A stretch of DNA of 64,000 nt, taken from contig NZ_CALSBS010000023.1 of the NCBI RefSeq assembly GCF_943590815.1, positions 1 through 64,000 of the forward strand, in the 5' to 3' direction. This DNA is from Pseudocitrobacter vendiensis. GTDB taxonomy: Bacteria; Pseudomonadota; Gammaproteobacteria; Enterobacterales; Enterobacteriaceae. The position numbers and the translations under genes are program-made. The notes beneath the pieces are model-generated. The model did no database searches, was not told the DNA's origin, and saw only the letters and a list, made by a program, of their open reading frames with translations. Of this stretch, positions 28,730-39,425 are shown in pieces (the stretch's first letter is position 1; every line of letters begins with the position of its first letter).

Positions 28730-29086
28730 AACGATATTTCCTTATATATTCCCGTGGATTATTTATGAGAAAACAAACATCGTTTTAGCTGGATAAAAAT
28801 GAAATCTATCTTTTCTTTTTAAATATGTTTTTGATAAATATATGGAGCGACTTTAGTCATTGGGATAGTAGGGTTGTGATATATCAATCACAACCGCTAT
28901 TGTTATGGAGTGTGATCTTGATTGCATTGTTTTAAATAGTGAAATGTATCTCTTTCATCATGGCATTCTGTTATTTATTCTTATGATAGTTAACAGGATA
29001 ATCTTAATGAGAAAACAAATAAAAATATGTTTATGTGAAATAAGAATATTGAATGTGAATTAAATTTAACTTTTAAGGATGAATAA
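28730..29086. promoter_or_regulatory. AT-rich intergenic region upstream of assT
   Basis: About 357 nt, strongly AT-rich, between assT (minus) and a small plus-strand ORF. It holds a perfect inverted repeat GGTTGTGAT..ATCACAACC (28872-28895), listed separately. I see no further gene. Promoters for both directions probably lie here but cannot be fixed by eye. Confidence 0.5.
28872..28895. promoter_or_regulatory. Perfect 9-bp inverted repeat upstream of assT
   Basis: GGTTGTGAT (28872-28880) and ATCACAACC (28887-28895) are separated by ATATCA. The TGTGA/TCACA halves recall a CRP site, but the spacer is 8, not 6. It may be an operator or a hairpin about 140 nt before the assT start codon. Confidence 0.5.
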
Positions 29087-29311
29087 ATGTATATAGCGTG
29101 GCACTGGATGGCTTTGATCGCTGTACTGGCGGGATATGCTTTTTACTATATCAGGCGTGAGCGCCGCGCCTGTCGGCAGGAAAGAGAGGCGTTGCTGGAG
29201 ATGATTCGCCGCTGGCGCGAAGAGAAAATACCGCCCTGCGAAGGGGCGGTATCAGAAACAAAGCTTACTCCACAAAAATATGCGGATAAAAACGAGAGAG
29301 ATCCTGCGTGA
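29087..29311 (+). CDS. Small hypothetical membrane protein
   Basis: A 74-aa reading frame with AAGGA seven bases before ATG. One transmembrane helix ([16 protein letters not shown], about 7-22) is followed by a highly charged segment [20 protein letters not shown] that could form an amphipathic helix, and an unstructured tail. I do not recognise the family. Its last 47 nt overlap the 3' end of ygiC on the other strand, and the ygiC terminator hairpin lies inside its coding region. The ribosome-binding site and single-helix architecture favour a real gene. The tail downstream of residue 45 could be a by-product of the terminator sequence. Confidence 0.5.
   Translation: MYIAWHWMALIAVLAGYAFYYIRRERRACRQEREALLEMIRRWREEKIPPCEGAVSETKLTPQKYADKNERDPA
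29222..29252 (-). terminator. Terminator of tolC-side operon ygiB-ygiC
   Basis: ATACCGCCC (29228-29236) pairs perfectly with GGGCGGTAT (29244-29252) around TGCGAAG. On the minus strand it is followed by TTTTCTC. It lies just after the ygiC stop and inside the small plus-strand ORF. Confidence 0.85.
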
Positions 29312-30425
29312 TCAGCGCGCGGTCTTCGCGAATACCGATCCCGGCAGGTTGATCGTTGATAAGCCAGCTGCCAATCAGCGTGTAGCTGTCGCCAAATTTT
29401 GGCAGCGGATGGAATTGCTGCACGATCATGCCTTCTTCACCGTAAGGGCCATCAACTTCTTCCAGCGTTTTTCCGTTCTCAATGATCGAAATATTAGCGC
29501 CTTCGCGGGAGAAGATAGGTTTCACCACATATTTGTCCATCTGTGGATGATCATCTTCGGCAAAATAAGCGGGTAACAGATTCGGGTGATCCGGGAACAT
29601 TTCCCACAGCAGCGGCAGCAGCGCTTTGTTGGAAATAATGCTCTTCCATGCCGGTTCCAGCCAGCGCACGCCAGCGTCTTCCAGCTTGGTTGAGAACATC
29701 TCGCGCAGCATGTATTCCCACGGATAGAGCTTAAAGAGATTACCGATAACCTGATCCTGAAGATCGGTAAACTGACCTTTTTCACCCAGGCCAATATCTT
29801 CGATATACAGGAATTCGGTGGCCACTTCCGCTTCTGCCGCGCAGTCCTGCAGATATTGCACGGTTCCACGATCTTCTACGGTATCGCGACAGCAGGTCAG
29901 GTGCAGCAGTTGAAAACCATGCTGCTCACGCAGCTCGGTGAAGCGCTCAATGATCTTTTCTTGCAGGCTGTTGAACTGATCGCTCCCTTCCGGCAGGTTA
30001 CCGGCATTGAGCTGATCTTCCAGCCAGATCCACTGGAAAAACGCCGCTTCGTACAGTGAGGTTGGCGTATCGGCGTTGTTCTCGAGTAGCTTCGGCTCGC
30101 CTGCACCATCCCACGCCAGATCCATGCGCGAATAGAGCGAAGGCTGATGCGTTTGCCACGACTGACGCACAAAGCCCCAGGTGTGTTTCGGAATGCGGAA
30201 TTTGGTCATCAGCTCATCGCTGGCGACCACGCGCTCCACCACTTTTAAACACATCTGGTGCAGCTCGGCGGTGACCTCTTCCAGTTTTTCAACCTGGGCC
30301 AGGGTTAGTTTGTAATACGCTTCCTCGCTCCAGTACGGCTCGCCGTACATGGTGTGGAAGTTAAAGCCATATTCAGTGGCTTTTTCGCGCCAGTCCGGGC
30401 GCTCTGTAATAGTGATTCTTTCCAT
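29265..30425 (-). CDS. ygiC: ATP-grasp glutathionylspermidine synthase-like protein YgiC
   Basis: A 386-aa protein of the glutathionylspermidine-synthase C-terminal (ATP-grasp) family, the E. coli length. The start is [20 protein letters not shown]. Family features include [20 protein letters not shown] (metal- and substrate-binding, about 113-132), [12 protein letters not shown] (ATP-grasp loop, about 305-316) and [12 protein letters not shown] near the end. Purified E. coli YgiC lacks glutathionylspermidine synthase activity as far as I recall, so the substrate is unknown. It starts 5 nt after the ygiB stop. Confidence 0.93.
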   Translation of the reverse strand: MERITITERPDWREKATEYGFNFHTMYGEPYWSEEAYYKLTLAQVEKLEEVTAELHQMCLKVVERVVASDELMTKFRIPKHTWGFVRQSWQTHQPSLYSRMDLAWDGAGEPKLLENNADTPTSLYEAAFFQWIWLEDQLNAGNLPEGSDQFNSLQEKIIERFTELREQHGFQLLHLTCCRDTVEDRGTVQYLQDCAAEAEVATEFLYIEDIGLGEKGQFTDLQDQVIGNLFKLYPWEYMLREMFSTKLEDAGVRWLEPAWKSIISNKALLPLLWEMFPDHPNLLPAYFAEDDHPQMDKYVVKPIFSREGANISIIENGKTLEEVDGPYGEEGMIVQQFHPLPKFGDSYTLIGSWLINDQPAGIGIREDRALITQDLSRFYPHIFVE

Positions 30426-30430
30426 GTGAC

Positions 30431-31102
30431 TTAGCCGCCCATTGAGCGAGAAGACGCGCCGGAGGCGCTACTACGCTGCATTGTCGACTGCTTAGCAACA
30501 GACTCGCCAAAGCCGCCACGGGTGACCGTGCTGGTGGTCGCCGGTTTTGGCGCCATCGCAGTTTTCGGAACGGTCATGGAGCGGCCTGGCTGTGCGGCAC
30601 CGTAGTTTTTGCCGCTGGCATCGGTGTATTTACCATACGCCGGGCTGGATGGATTTTTGGATGTGAACACTGGCTGCTGCTGGAAGCCCGCGCCGCCGCT
30701 CATCATACGGCCCATCATATAACCGGCCATCAACGGCATCCAGAAGCTGCCGCTGCTTTGCGCCTGTGCCTGGTTTTCTGGTGCAACACCTGCCTGAGCT
30801 GGCGTTTGCTGGCACTGACCTTCACCGAATTCTGCGACGCAATCTTCGCGGGTGGCGTATTTCGGCGCAGTACGTTCCGCTTCTTTCTGTGCGTTATTGA
30901 AGGCGGTGGTACATTCCGCACCTTTCCCCGGGTTGGCTGCCGAGCAGTCGTCCGCGTTTTGATACAGGGTGACCGTTTCGTCACTTTGCTCACAGCCTGC
31001 CAGCATAAAGACGGCGGTGACGGCGAAAGCAACCGGTGTTAAATGACGCGCACTCCAGCTTTTGCGAAAAGCGGCGTGCTTAATATTATTTGTCCGTTTC
31101 AT
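30431..31102 (-). CDS. ygiB: DUF1190 family protein YgiB
   Basis: A 223-aa protein matching E. coli YgiB. The start [20 protein letters not shown] is unusually long and basic before a hydrophobic segment ([17 protein letters not shown]). The AGC at about residue 36 resembles a lipobox, so a lipoprotein is possible. The middle has a short Gly/Met-rich hydrophobic stretch ([20 protein letters not shown]), and the C-terminal 70 residues are Ser/Thr/Lys-rich and probably disordered. Function is unknown. It is closely linked to ygiC and lies downstream of tolC, as in E. coli. Confidence 0.92.
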   Translation of the reverse strand: MKRTNNIKHAAFRKSWSARHLTPVAFAVTAVFMLAGCEQSDETVTLYQNADDCSAANPGKGAECTTAFNNAQKEAERTAPKYATREDCVAEFGEGQCQQTPAQAGVAPENQAQAQSSGSFWMPLMAGYMMGRMMSGGAGFQQQPVFTSKNPSSPAYGKYTDASGKNYGAAQPGRSMTVPKTAMAPKPATTSTVTRGGFGESVAKQSTMQRSSASGASSRSMGG

Positions 31103-31226
31103 CGTTATCTTCCTGGACCCAGTGGTAAAGCATTAGCGCTCAGGATAGTGGATGACTGGTTGAAAATGAAGCGAGAAGGGGAATAAACAGGGGGATCTTT
31201 ACGTTGCCTTACGTTCTGCGCAATGT

Positions 31227-31257
31227 AAAACGCCACGCGTGTTCGGCGTGGCGTTTT
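31227..31257 (-). terminator. Terminator of tolC
   Basis: ACGCCACGC pairs with GCGTGGCGT (31230-31253), with a T run following on the minus strand (AAAA at 31227-31230) and a T run on the plus strand as well. It lies about 16 nt after the tolC stop, separating it from ygiB. Confidence 0.88.
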
Positions 31258-31272
31258 TATGCGGCCTTGTGC

Positions 31273-32691
31273 TTAACGATTCGCGGTAGTGGTCGCGCCG
31301 TTATAGCCATCGGCTGAAGCGTCCTGCTGCGGGTTTTCCGGGGCAACAGACTCAGGTGTCGTTGAAACCGGTTTACCCAGCGTGCTGTTCAGCGCCTGGA
31401 GATCCTGTTCGTTCAGGGTACCGAGGGCAGATTTGATATTCAGCTGGTTAATCAGGTAGTTATAACGCGCACTGGAGAGCTGCTGCTTAGCGTTATACAG
31501 CGTGGTGGTGGCATCCAACACGTCAACGATGGTACGAGTACCGACTGAGTAACCGGCTTCCATCGCGTCTAATGAACTCTGCGCAGAGACAACGGCTTGT
31601 TTATAAGCGTTGATGCTGCTGATAGAGGCATTGACGTTATTGAAGGAAGAACGCACAGTTTGAACCACGGTACGGTGCGCGCTTTCCAGTTGCTCGCTTG
31701 CGCCAACGAAGTTGTACTGCGCCTGTTTCACCTGAGAGGTCACCGAACCGCCGCTGTAGATTGGCAGGTTGAAGCTCAGGCCGATAGAGTTCTGGCCGAT
31801 ATCGCGGTCAGCATAAGTGCTGCCACCGGTTTTGCTGCCGTCATATTTGGTATTCGACACGCTGGTTGATGCGTTCAAATCCAGAGTCGGCAGGTGACCG
31901 TCCTGAGCCTGACGAATCTGCTCGCGGGCCAGGTCCTGGCTCAGACGCGCCTGCAGCAGTGCCAGGTTGCGGCTTTCCGCTTCCTTCAGCAGCGCATTGA
32001 CCGCTTTCGGCTTGTCGGTAGAGAAGCTGTCAACGTTCAGCGAAGAGAGTTCCGGGTAGTAGTTACCGGTGACCTGACGCAACGCTTCAACGGCGTTGTC
32101 GAGATTGTTACGCGCGGTCACTTCATTCGCCAGCACGGTATCGTACTGTGAACGGGCGTTCTGAACGTCGGTGATAGCAACCAGACCGACGTTAAAGCGC
32201 TGAGTGGTTTGATCCAACTGACGGTAGATAGCTTGTTTCTGCGCTTCAGTATAGGAAAGCGCATCAATCGCGCTCAGCACGTTAAAGTAGGCCGTCGCGG
32301 TGTTCAGAATAAGCTGCTGTTGGTCAGTCTGATAGGTTACATCCTGAATACCGGCACTTTTTTCCTGTAACGTCAGGGCGCGCCATTTCGACATATCAAA
32401 CAGCGTTTGCGTTAACTGTAAAGACGCGCTGGACACGTTTGAGTTCACACCGTTGTTGTCACGATAGCCGTTGTTATAGGTATAATCAGCACCCAGGCCA
32501 AGCTGTGGTAACAGTGGGCTACGCGCTTCGTTGATCTTTTCAAAGGCCGCGTCGCGGTCTGCTGCGGATTTACGCAGGTCAGGGTTGCTTAAACGCGCCT
32601 GCTGATACACTTGCAGCAGGTTCTCTGCCTGGCTCATTGCGCTGAAACCTGTAAGGCTCAGGCCAATAAGGATGGGGAGCAATTTCTTCAT
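31273..32691 (-). CDS. tolC: Outer-membrane efflux channel TolC
   Basis: TolC is the trimeric outer-membrane exit duct for AcrAB-type pumps, hemolysin export and siderophore efflux. The start MKKLLPILIGLSLTGFSAMS follows AAGGA by six bases; an ATG two codons earlier abuts it. The signal peptide is cleaved after SQA. The mature protein starts ENLLQVYQQARLSNPDLRKS, and the outer-membrane-factor repeats (LGLGADYTYNNGYRD; TLDLNASTSVSNTKYDG) follow. Length is 472 aa against 493 recalled for E. coli; the difference is a shorter Thr/Asn-rich C-terminal tail, which is dispensable in E. coli. The marA/soxS/rob box known upstream in E. coli was not located. Confidence 0.97.
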   Translation of the reverse strand: MKKLLPILIGLSLTGFSAMSQAENLLQVYQQARLSNPDLRKSAADRDAAFEKINEARSPLLPQLGLGADYTYNNGYRDNNGVNSNVSSASLQLTQTLFDMSKWRALTLQEKSAGIQDVTYQTDQQQLILNTATAYFNVLSAIDALSYTEAQKQAIYRQLDQTTQRFNVGLVAITDVQNARSQYDTVLANEVTARNNLDNAVEALRQVTGNYYPELSSLNVDSFSTDKPKAVNALLKEAESRNLALLQARLSQDLAREQIRQAQDGHLPTLDLNASTSVSNTKYDGSKTGGSTYADRDIGQNSIGLSFNLPIYSGGSVTSQVKQAQYNFVGASEQLESAHRTVVQTVRSSFNNVNASISSINAYKQAVVSAQSSLDAMEAGYSVGTRTIVDVLDATTTLYNAKQQLSSARYNYLINQLNIKSALGTLNEQDLQALNSTLGKPVSTTPESVAPENPQQDASADGYNGATTTANR

Positions 32692-32891
32692 TTGCATTCC
32701 TTGTTGTGAAGCTTAGCGCTGATCTAATTCAGAAAAATATTCGCCGATTGTATCAGAGTCTGACAGTTTAAAAAGTTGGCGTAATGTGCCATGCGGCGTT
32801 AATTTGCATCAATCTAGCATACAGTCAGCTAAACGGTAGCCAAACTGACCCGAAATCCACAATTTCCGCACAAATGCAATTGGAACCAATC

Positions 32892-33524
32892 ATGACTAAG
32901 ACGAATGACTCAGTGGTTACGTTCTCGAAAAACGATGTAGAAATTATTGCACGGGAAACGCTGTACAGCGGTTTTTTTTCGCTTGATTTGTATCGTTTTC
33001 GTCATCGTTTATTCAACGGAGAAATGAGTGGCGAGGTAAAACGCGAAATTTTTGAGCGCGGTCACGCTGCAGTCTTGCTACCCTTTGACCCTGTGCGGGA
33101 TGAAGTTGTGCTGATTGAGCAGATCCGCATCGCCGCCTACGACACCAGCGAAAGCCCGTGGTTGCTGGAGATGGTGGCCGGTATGATTGAAGAAGGCGAA
33201 ACCATTGAAGATGTGGCGCGCCGGGAAGCAGTGGAAGAAGCGGGCTTAATCGTGGGGCGCACGAAAAAAATGCTGAGTTACCTGGCAAGCCCTGGGGGAA
33301 CCAGTGAGCGCCTCTCTATATTAGCGGGCGAAGTGGACGCAACGACGGCCAAAGGTATTCATGGCCTCGCGGAAGAAAACGAAGATATTCGGGTTCATGT
33401 GGTAAGTCGGGAACGCGCTTATCAGTGGGTAGAAGAGGGAAAAATCGACAACGCGGCGACGGTCATCGCTCTGCAATGGCTACAACTGCATTATCAAGAC
33501 TTACGACAAGAGTGGTTAAAATGA
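32892..33524 (+). CDS. nudF: ADP-ribose pyrophosphatase NudF
   Basis: A Nudix hydrolase that splits ADP-ribose to AMP and ribose 5-phosphate. From [20 protein letters not shown] the product is 210 aa. The frame stays open 36 codons upstream, but that part lies in the tolC promoter region and is not conserved. The Nudix box [22 protein letters not shown] (about 97-119) is complete. It is the first gene of nudF-yqiB-cpdA-yqiA-parE, divergent from tolC. Confidence 0.95.
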   Translation: MTKTNDSVVTFSKNDVEIIARETLYSGFFSLDLYRFRHRLFNGEMSGEVKREIFERGHAAVLLPFDPVRDEVVLIEQIRIAAYDTSESPWLLEMVAGMIEEGETIEDVARREAVEEAGLIVGRTKKMLSYLASPGGTSERLSILAGEVDATTAKGIHGLAEENEDIRVHVVSRERAYQWVEEGKIDNAATVIALQWLQLHYQDLRQEWLK

Positions 33525-33940
33525 AGCGCTATACACCTGACTTCCCTGAAATGATGCGGCTGTGCGAAACCAATTTCGCCCAGCTACGCCGATTACTGCC
33601 GCGTACTGATACGCCCGGCGATGCAGTGAACTATCAGGTGGCGAATGCGCAATATCGGTTAACGATTGTCGAATCGACGCGTTATACCACGCTGGTTGAG
33701 ATAGAGCAGACGCACCCAAAGGTCAGCTACTGGAGTCTACCGTCAATGACGGTACGACTCTATCATGATGCTATGGTGGCTGAAGTGTGTTCGAGTCAGC
33801 AGATTTTTCGCTTCAAAGCACGTTATGATTATCCTAATAAAAAGTTGCATCAACGCGACGAAAAGCATCAAATTAACCAGTTTCTGGCTGACTGGTTACG
33901 TTACTGTTTAGCATATGGAGCGATGGCGATTCCGGTTTAA
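33521..33940 (+). CDS. yqiB: DUF1249 family protein YqiB
   Basis: A 139-aa protein matching E. coli YqiB almost throughout ([40 protein letters not shown]). Its ATG overlaps the nudF stop in ATGA, so translation is probably coupled. No signal peptide or membrane segment is present. The function is unestablished. The operon position between nudF and cpdA is conserved in enterobacteria. Confidence 0.93.
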   Translation: MKRYTPDFPEMMRLCETNFAQLRRLLPRTDTPGDAVNYQVANAQYRLTIVESTRYTTLVEIEQTHPKVSYWSLPSMTVRLYHDAMVAEVCSSQQIFRFKARYDYPNKKLHQRDEKHQINQFLADWLRYCLAYGAMAIPV

Positions 33941-33965
33941 GCATCGTGAAACCTAAGGACACCAT

Positions 33966-34793
33966 TTGGAAAGCCTGTTAAACCTTCCTCTGGCTGGTGG
34001 GGCCAGTGTCAGGTTACTGCAAATTACTGATACTCACCTGTTCGCTAAAAAAAGTGAAACGCTGTTGGGCGTGAATACCTGGGACAGTTATCACGCCGTG
34101 CTCGAAGCGATCACCGCTTCGCAGCGTGAAGTCGATCTGGTTGTCGCAACCGGCGACTTAGCGCAGGATCACACTTCCGCGGCCTATCAGCATTTCGCTG
34201 AAGGCATCGCGCGATTTTCTGCGCCCTGCGTTTGGCTGCCTGGCAACCATGACTTCCAACCCGCTATGTACAATACGCTTCAGGACGCAGGCATCTCCCC
34301 GGCCAAGCGCGTCATGGTGGGTGAACACTGGCAAATCCTGCTGCTCGACAGCCAGGTCTTTGGTGTGCCCCATGGCGAACTGAGCGAATTTCAACTGGAG
34401 TGGCTGGAAAAGCGCCTGGCGGAAGCGCCGGAGCGTAACACGCTGCTGCTGTTACACCATCATCCATTGCCGGCGGGATGTAGCTGGCTCGATCAGCACA
34501 GCCTGCGCAACGCGGCATCGCTGGATAACGTGCTGGTGAACTTCCCGAAGGTGAAGAACCTGCTGTGCGGCCATATCCATCAGGAACTCGACCTCGACTG
34601 GAACGGCCGCCGGATGATGGCGACCCCGTCCACCTGCGTGCAGTTTAAGCCGCATTGCGCCAACTTTACGCTGGATACCGTTTCTCCAGGCTGGCGCTGG
34701 CTGGAGCTGCATGCTGATGGCACGCTGACCACCGAAGTTTGCCGCCTTGCCGGGTCGGAGTTTCACCCGGATACGGCGTCAGAAGGATACTGA
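33966..34793 (+). CDS. cpdA: 3',5'-cyclic AMP phosphodiesterase CpdA
   Basis: CpdA hydrolyses cAMP to AMP and tunes CRP signalling. The protein is 275 aa, the E. coli length. The start codon is TTG (TTGGAAAGCCTG), preceded by CTAAGGACACCAT; the same N-terminus ESLL.LPLAG is conserved, so the rare start is accepted. Metallophosphoesterase motifs are present in order: ITDTHLF (about 20), ATGDLAQD (about 61), PGNHDF (about 92), HHHPLP (about 165) and CGHIHQ (about 203). yqiA overlaps its stop in TGATG. Confidence 0.95.
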   Translation: MESLLNLPLAGGASVRLLQITDTHLFAKKSETLLGVNTWDSYHAVLEAITASQREVDLVVATGDLAQDHTSAAYQHFAEGIARFSAPCVWLPGNHDFQPAMYNTLQDAGISPAKRVMVGEHWQILLLDSQVFGVPHGELSEFQLEWLEKRLAEAPERNTLLLLHHHPLPAGCSWLDQHSLRNAASLDNVLVNFPKVKNLLCGHIHQELDLDWNGRRMMATPSTCVQFKPHCANFTLDTVSPGWRWLELHADGTLTTEVCRLAGSEFHPDTASEGY

Positions 34794-35368
34794 TGGCTAC
34801 GCTTCTCTATCTGCACGGGTTTAACAGCTCGCCCTGGTCTGCCAAAGCGACGGCGCTGAAAACGTGGCTGGCGGAGCACTACCCGGATATCACCATGGTG
34901 ATCCCACAACTGCCGTCTTATCCCGCTGAAGCCGCAGAAATGCTGGAAGCGCTGGTGTTAAAGCACGGTGGCGAACCGCTGGGTGTGGTCGGCTCCTCGC
35001 TGGGCGGCTATTACGCGACCTGGCTGTCGCAGTGCTTCATGCTGCCCGCTGTGGTAGTGAACCCGGCGATACGCCCGTATGAGCTGCTGACGAACTTCCT
35101 CGGTCCGAACGAGAATCCCTACACCGGTGAGCATTATGTGCTAGAGTCTCGCCATATTTACGATCTCAAAGTGATGCGAATTGACCCGCTGGAAGCACCG
35201 GATCTCATCTGGTTGTTGCAGCAAACGGGCGATGAAGTGCTTGATTACCGCCAGGCCGTTGACTATTTCGCCTCCTGCCGCCAAACGGTAGAGGAGGGCG
35301 GTAATCACGCATTTGTGGGCTTTGAAGATCACTTCACACAGATTATCGACTTTCTGGGGCTGCATTAA
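34793..35368 (+). CDS. yqiA: Esterase YqiA
   Basis: A 191-aa alpha/beta-hydrolase with esterase activity on short acyl esters in E. coli. The start [20 protein letters not shown] shares one base with the cpdA stop. The catalytic Ser is in GSSLGGYYA (near 67), the acid probably in the [19 protein letters not shown] region, and the His in [11 protein letters not shown] (near 175). It sits directly upstream of parE (gap 27 nt) in the same operon. Confidence 0.95.
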   Translation: MATLLYLHGFNSSPWSAKATALKTWLAEHYPDITMVIPQLPSYPAEAAEMLEALVLKHGGEPLGVVGSSLGGYYATWLSQCFMLPAVVVNPAIRPYELLTNFLGPNENPYTGEHYVLESRHIYDLKVMRIDPLEAPDLIWLLQQTGDEVLDYRQAVDYFASCRQTVEEGGNHAFVGFEDHFTQIIDFLGLH

Positions 35369-37291
<1,923 letters not shown>

Positions 37292-37296
37292 TTCAG

Positions 37297-37322
37297 ACCC
37301 TCTCTTCGGAGAGGGTTTTTTT
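37297..37322 (+). terminator. Terminator of parE
   Basis: CCCTCTC (37298-37304), TTCG tetraloop, GAGAGGG (37309-37315), then seven T. It is a canonical intrinsic terminator. Confidence 0.95.
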
Positions 37323-37325
37323 ATT

Positions 37326-37595
37326 TCATCGGTGATTTTTACGGTACTGTAACGGCGTCTCTCCAATCCCTTTCTTAAACGAGCTGATAAACCATGTGGT
37401 ATCGGCAAACCCGACCTGGCTTGCCACCTCCGCCACGCTCATCGCGCTATGTAGTAATAACTCGCAGGCTCGCCGCAGCCTTATCGTATTCAAATAGTTA
37501 TGGATATATTCCCCGGTCTCAATGTGAAAGCGCCGTGAAAGATAGCTGCGCGATTTACCGAGATCCTGCGCCAGCTAATCGAGGCTGAATTTTTG
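37326..37595 (-). pseudogene. Remnant of an AraC-family transcriptional regulator
   Basis: Reading the minus strand gives the C-terminal AraC/XylS DNA-binding domain: LAQDLGKSRSYLSRRF, then IETGEYIHNYLNTIRLRRAC, then MSVAEVASQVGFADTTWFIS, ending TPLQYRKNHR and a stop at 37326. Both helix-turn-helix units are recognisable. The frame has an in-frame TAG just before LAQDL, where a coding residue is expected, and the sensor domain is missing. The upstream end runs into a truncated hydrolase on the other strand near 37595. I read this as a dead gene left by a deletion. Confidence 0.85.
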
Positions 37596-38042
37596 CCGAT
37601 AGTTTTTTACGGTTTTATGCTGAGTTACCTCTACACCGGGGACAAGGAATTGATTAGCCTGTCGAAAAAGCTGGCGAACTATTTTCTTAATCGTCTGCCG
37701 GAAGATGCAGTATGCCACTGGGATCTGGCATTACAGGGAACCGATGCGCTACGTGATTCCTCTTCGGCAGCGATTGCGGTGTGTGGACTACTGGAACTGG
37801 TGAAATCTCTGCCAGTTACCGATCCGGATCGCGCGCGTTATCAGCAATGGGCGATGGGGATGATGTCGTCGCTGACGAAGCATTATCTGACGGGGTTAGA
37901 CGAGCCGGGTAATGGTCTGCTGAAACACTCAGTCTACCATTTAGCCGGGAATAAGGGCGTGGATGAGTGCAGTAGCTGGGGGGATTATTTCTACGTTGAA
38001 GCGCTGGTGCGGATGACACAGAGCTGGAAATTGTACTGGTGA
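37593..38042 (+). pseudogene. C-terminal fragment of a glycoside hydrolase family 88/105-like protein
   Basis: About 149 codons encode the end of an unsaturated-uronyl or rhamnogalacturonyl hydrolase: GDKELISLSKKLANYFLNRL, CHWDLALQGTDALRDSSSAA, KHSVYHLAGNKGVDECSSWG and DYFYVEALVRM. Family members are usually over 350 residues with a six-hairpin barrel; the N-terminal part is absent. No ribosome-binding site precedes the TTG at the open end. The break falls where the oppositely oriented AraC remnant also breaks, so a single deletion probably removed both 5' ends and the promoter region between them. It points to a lost polysaccharide-utilisation locus. Confidence 0.8.
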
Positions 38043-38047
38043 GGTAA

Positions 38048-38128
38048 TGCCCGTTGGCGCTGCGTTTACCGGACCTGGATTAGCTGGCAATCCTTTGTAG
38101 GCCGGGTAAGCGTACGCGCCACCCGGCA
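38048..38128. repeat. REP pair after the hydrolase remnant
   Basis: A degenerate unit (GCCCGTTGGCGCTGCGTTTACCGGACCTG, 38048-38076) and a good REP (GTAGGCCGGGTAAGCGTACG..CCACCCGGC, 38097-38127) lie between the pseudogene and ygiN. Confidence 0.75.
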
Positions 38129-38146
38129 CAACATTCAGACTAAAGC

Positions 38147-38461
38147 TTAAACGCCCGCTTCCAGGATACGAATAGACATATCCAGCACGTCGTTTTTCAC
38201 CGCTTCGCTGTAGGCTTTCATGTGCGGGGTTTGCAGGTGTGCTTCAAGATGCGCGATGCTTTCCCACTGCTCAATCATCACGATAGAGTCGGGTGACGTG
38301 GTCTGGAAGCTCACGCCCGCCGCATGGTCAACCATCGGCGCGTAGCCGTGGCAGCCTTCTTCCTGCAAAACGGTCGGGATGATTTTCGCGAACTGATCCA
38401 GAACCGCCTGACGGTGGTGTTGGCCCGGACGAGTACGGATCTCTGCAATAACTGTCAACAT
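38147..38461 (-). CDS. ygiN: Quinol monooxygenase YgiN
   Basis: A 104-aa ABM-fold (antibiotic biosynthesis monooxygenase) protein; E. coli YgiN oxidises menadiol and is proposed to form a quinone redox cycle with MdaB. The start MLTVIAEIRTRPGQHHRQAV is conserved, and the IEQWESIAHLEAHLQTPHM segment is characteristic of the fold. It lies 30 nt after mdaB on the same strand, probably as one operon. Confidence 0.95.
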   Translation of the reverse strand: MLTVIAEIRTRPGQHHRQAVLDQFAKIIPTVLQEEGCHGYAPMVDHAAGVSFQTTSPDSIVMIEQWESIAHLEAHLQTPHMKAYSEAVKNDVLDMSIRILEAGV

Positions 38462-38491
38462 AGTAAACTCCTTCTTAATCCAGCTTCCCAG

Positions 38492-39073
38492 TTAAGCAAA
38501 AATTTTACCAAGATGCTCGCGGTATTCTGCAATATAACGCGGAACGTCAGGCATTTTGATGACGTCGTTGGCAATAAAGGTTGGCAGCGCTTCCATTCCC
38601 AGGAACTGGTTGGCTTTGTGGAACGGCAGATAGACACCGTCTACGCCCACGCCGTGGAAGAACTGTTCTTTATCGGTGAACGCTTCCATCGGTGCGTTCC
38701 AGGTCAGGGAAAGCATATAGGTTTTGCCCTGAATCAGACCGCCGGAGCCATATTTTTTGCTGGCGTCGGAACGTGTACGGCCATCGCTGGCATACAGTGC
38801 GCCGTGGCCTTCGGTGAACACGTCATCGATATATTTTTTCACGGTCCACGGTGCGCCCATCCACCAGCCCGGCATCTGCCAGATTACGGAGTCGGCCCAC
38901 AGGAAGTTTTGTACTTCGGCTTTCACGTCATAATCGCTGTCGGCGCGCACAACCTTAACTTCATGCCCGGCGTCGCGCAGGAAGCTTTCCGCGACCTCGG
39001 TCATGGTGTCGTTCAGTTGACCGTTAGAGTGGCCGAATTTTTTTCCGCCGTTAATAATCAAGATGTTGCTCAT
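38492..39073 (-). CDS. mdaB: NADPH:quinone oxidoreductase MdaB
   Basis: MdaB is a FAD flavoprotein that reduces quinones by two electrons. The 193-aa protein starts MSNILIINGGKKFGHSNGQL, has the flavodoxin-like fold motif FLWADSVIWQMPGWWMGAPW near 75, and ends LGKIFA, matching E. coli. It probably co-transcribes with ygiN. In E. coli mdaB directly follows qseC; here about 1.9 kb with the hcp cassette separates them. Confidence 0.96.
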   Translation of the reverse strand: MSNILIINGGKKFGHSNGQLNDTMTEVAESFLRDAGHEVKVVRADSDYDVKAEVQNFLWADSVIWQMPGWWMGAPWTVKKYIDDVFTEGHGALYASDGRTRSDASKKYGSGGLIQGKTYMLSLTWNAPMEAFTDKEQFFHGVGVDGVYLPFHKANQFLGMEALPTFIANDVIKMPDVPRYIAEYREHLGKIFA

Positions 39074-39425
39074 TTTTCGTCCTCGGTATAAAGCGTTTGG
39101 CCGTTATAATACCCCTCATGACGAAGCGTGAATATGAGCAAAATGTGCAAAGTCTTTTGCTGTATGAGCAATAATGTTATTGGAATAGAAGCGTGTGGGT
39201 AGAACTTGAGTAAACGTATTCTGATTTTTCAGAAGTTGTAGCCTCGCCACTTTTCTGCATAATCAAAACGAAATATGCTTCGGCAAGTCATCGCTTTTAG
39301 TTATCCAAATATTGATGGTATCCATTCATCTATCGTATTGCATTATTTTTCAGGTAGTCAGAGACATTTATCAATAATTTATTTAACGCAAAAAATTATT
39401 TACGCAATCATTATAGGAGGCGAGT
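39074..39425. promoter_or_regulatory. AT-rich region between mdaB and hcp
   Basis: About 350 nt between divergent genes. The mdaB side has a candidate minus-strand -10 (TATTAT in GGGGTATTATAACGG, near 39102-39107). The hcp side becomes AT-rich from about 39160 and holds a small TCTGATTTTTCAGA hairpin near 39219-39232. A reading frame at 39275-39460 exists but overlaps hcp in another frame and has no ribosome-binding site. No tRNA or IS end is visible. Confidence 0.5.

Noticed and set aside
28872-28895. CRP or FNR binding site upstream of assT
   Set aside because: TGTGA and TCACA are 8 nt apart instead of 6, and the TTGAT-N4-ATCAA spacing of FNR is not met; left as an unassigned palindrome.
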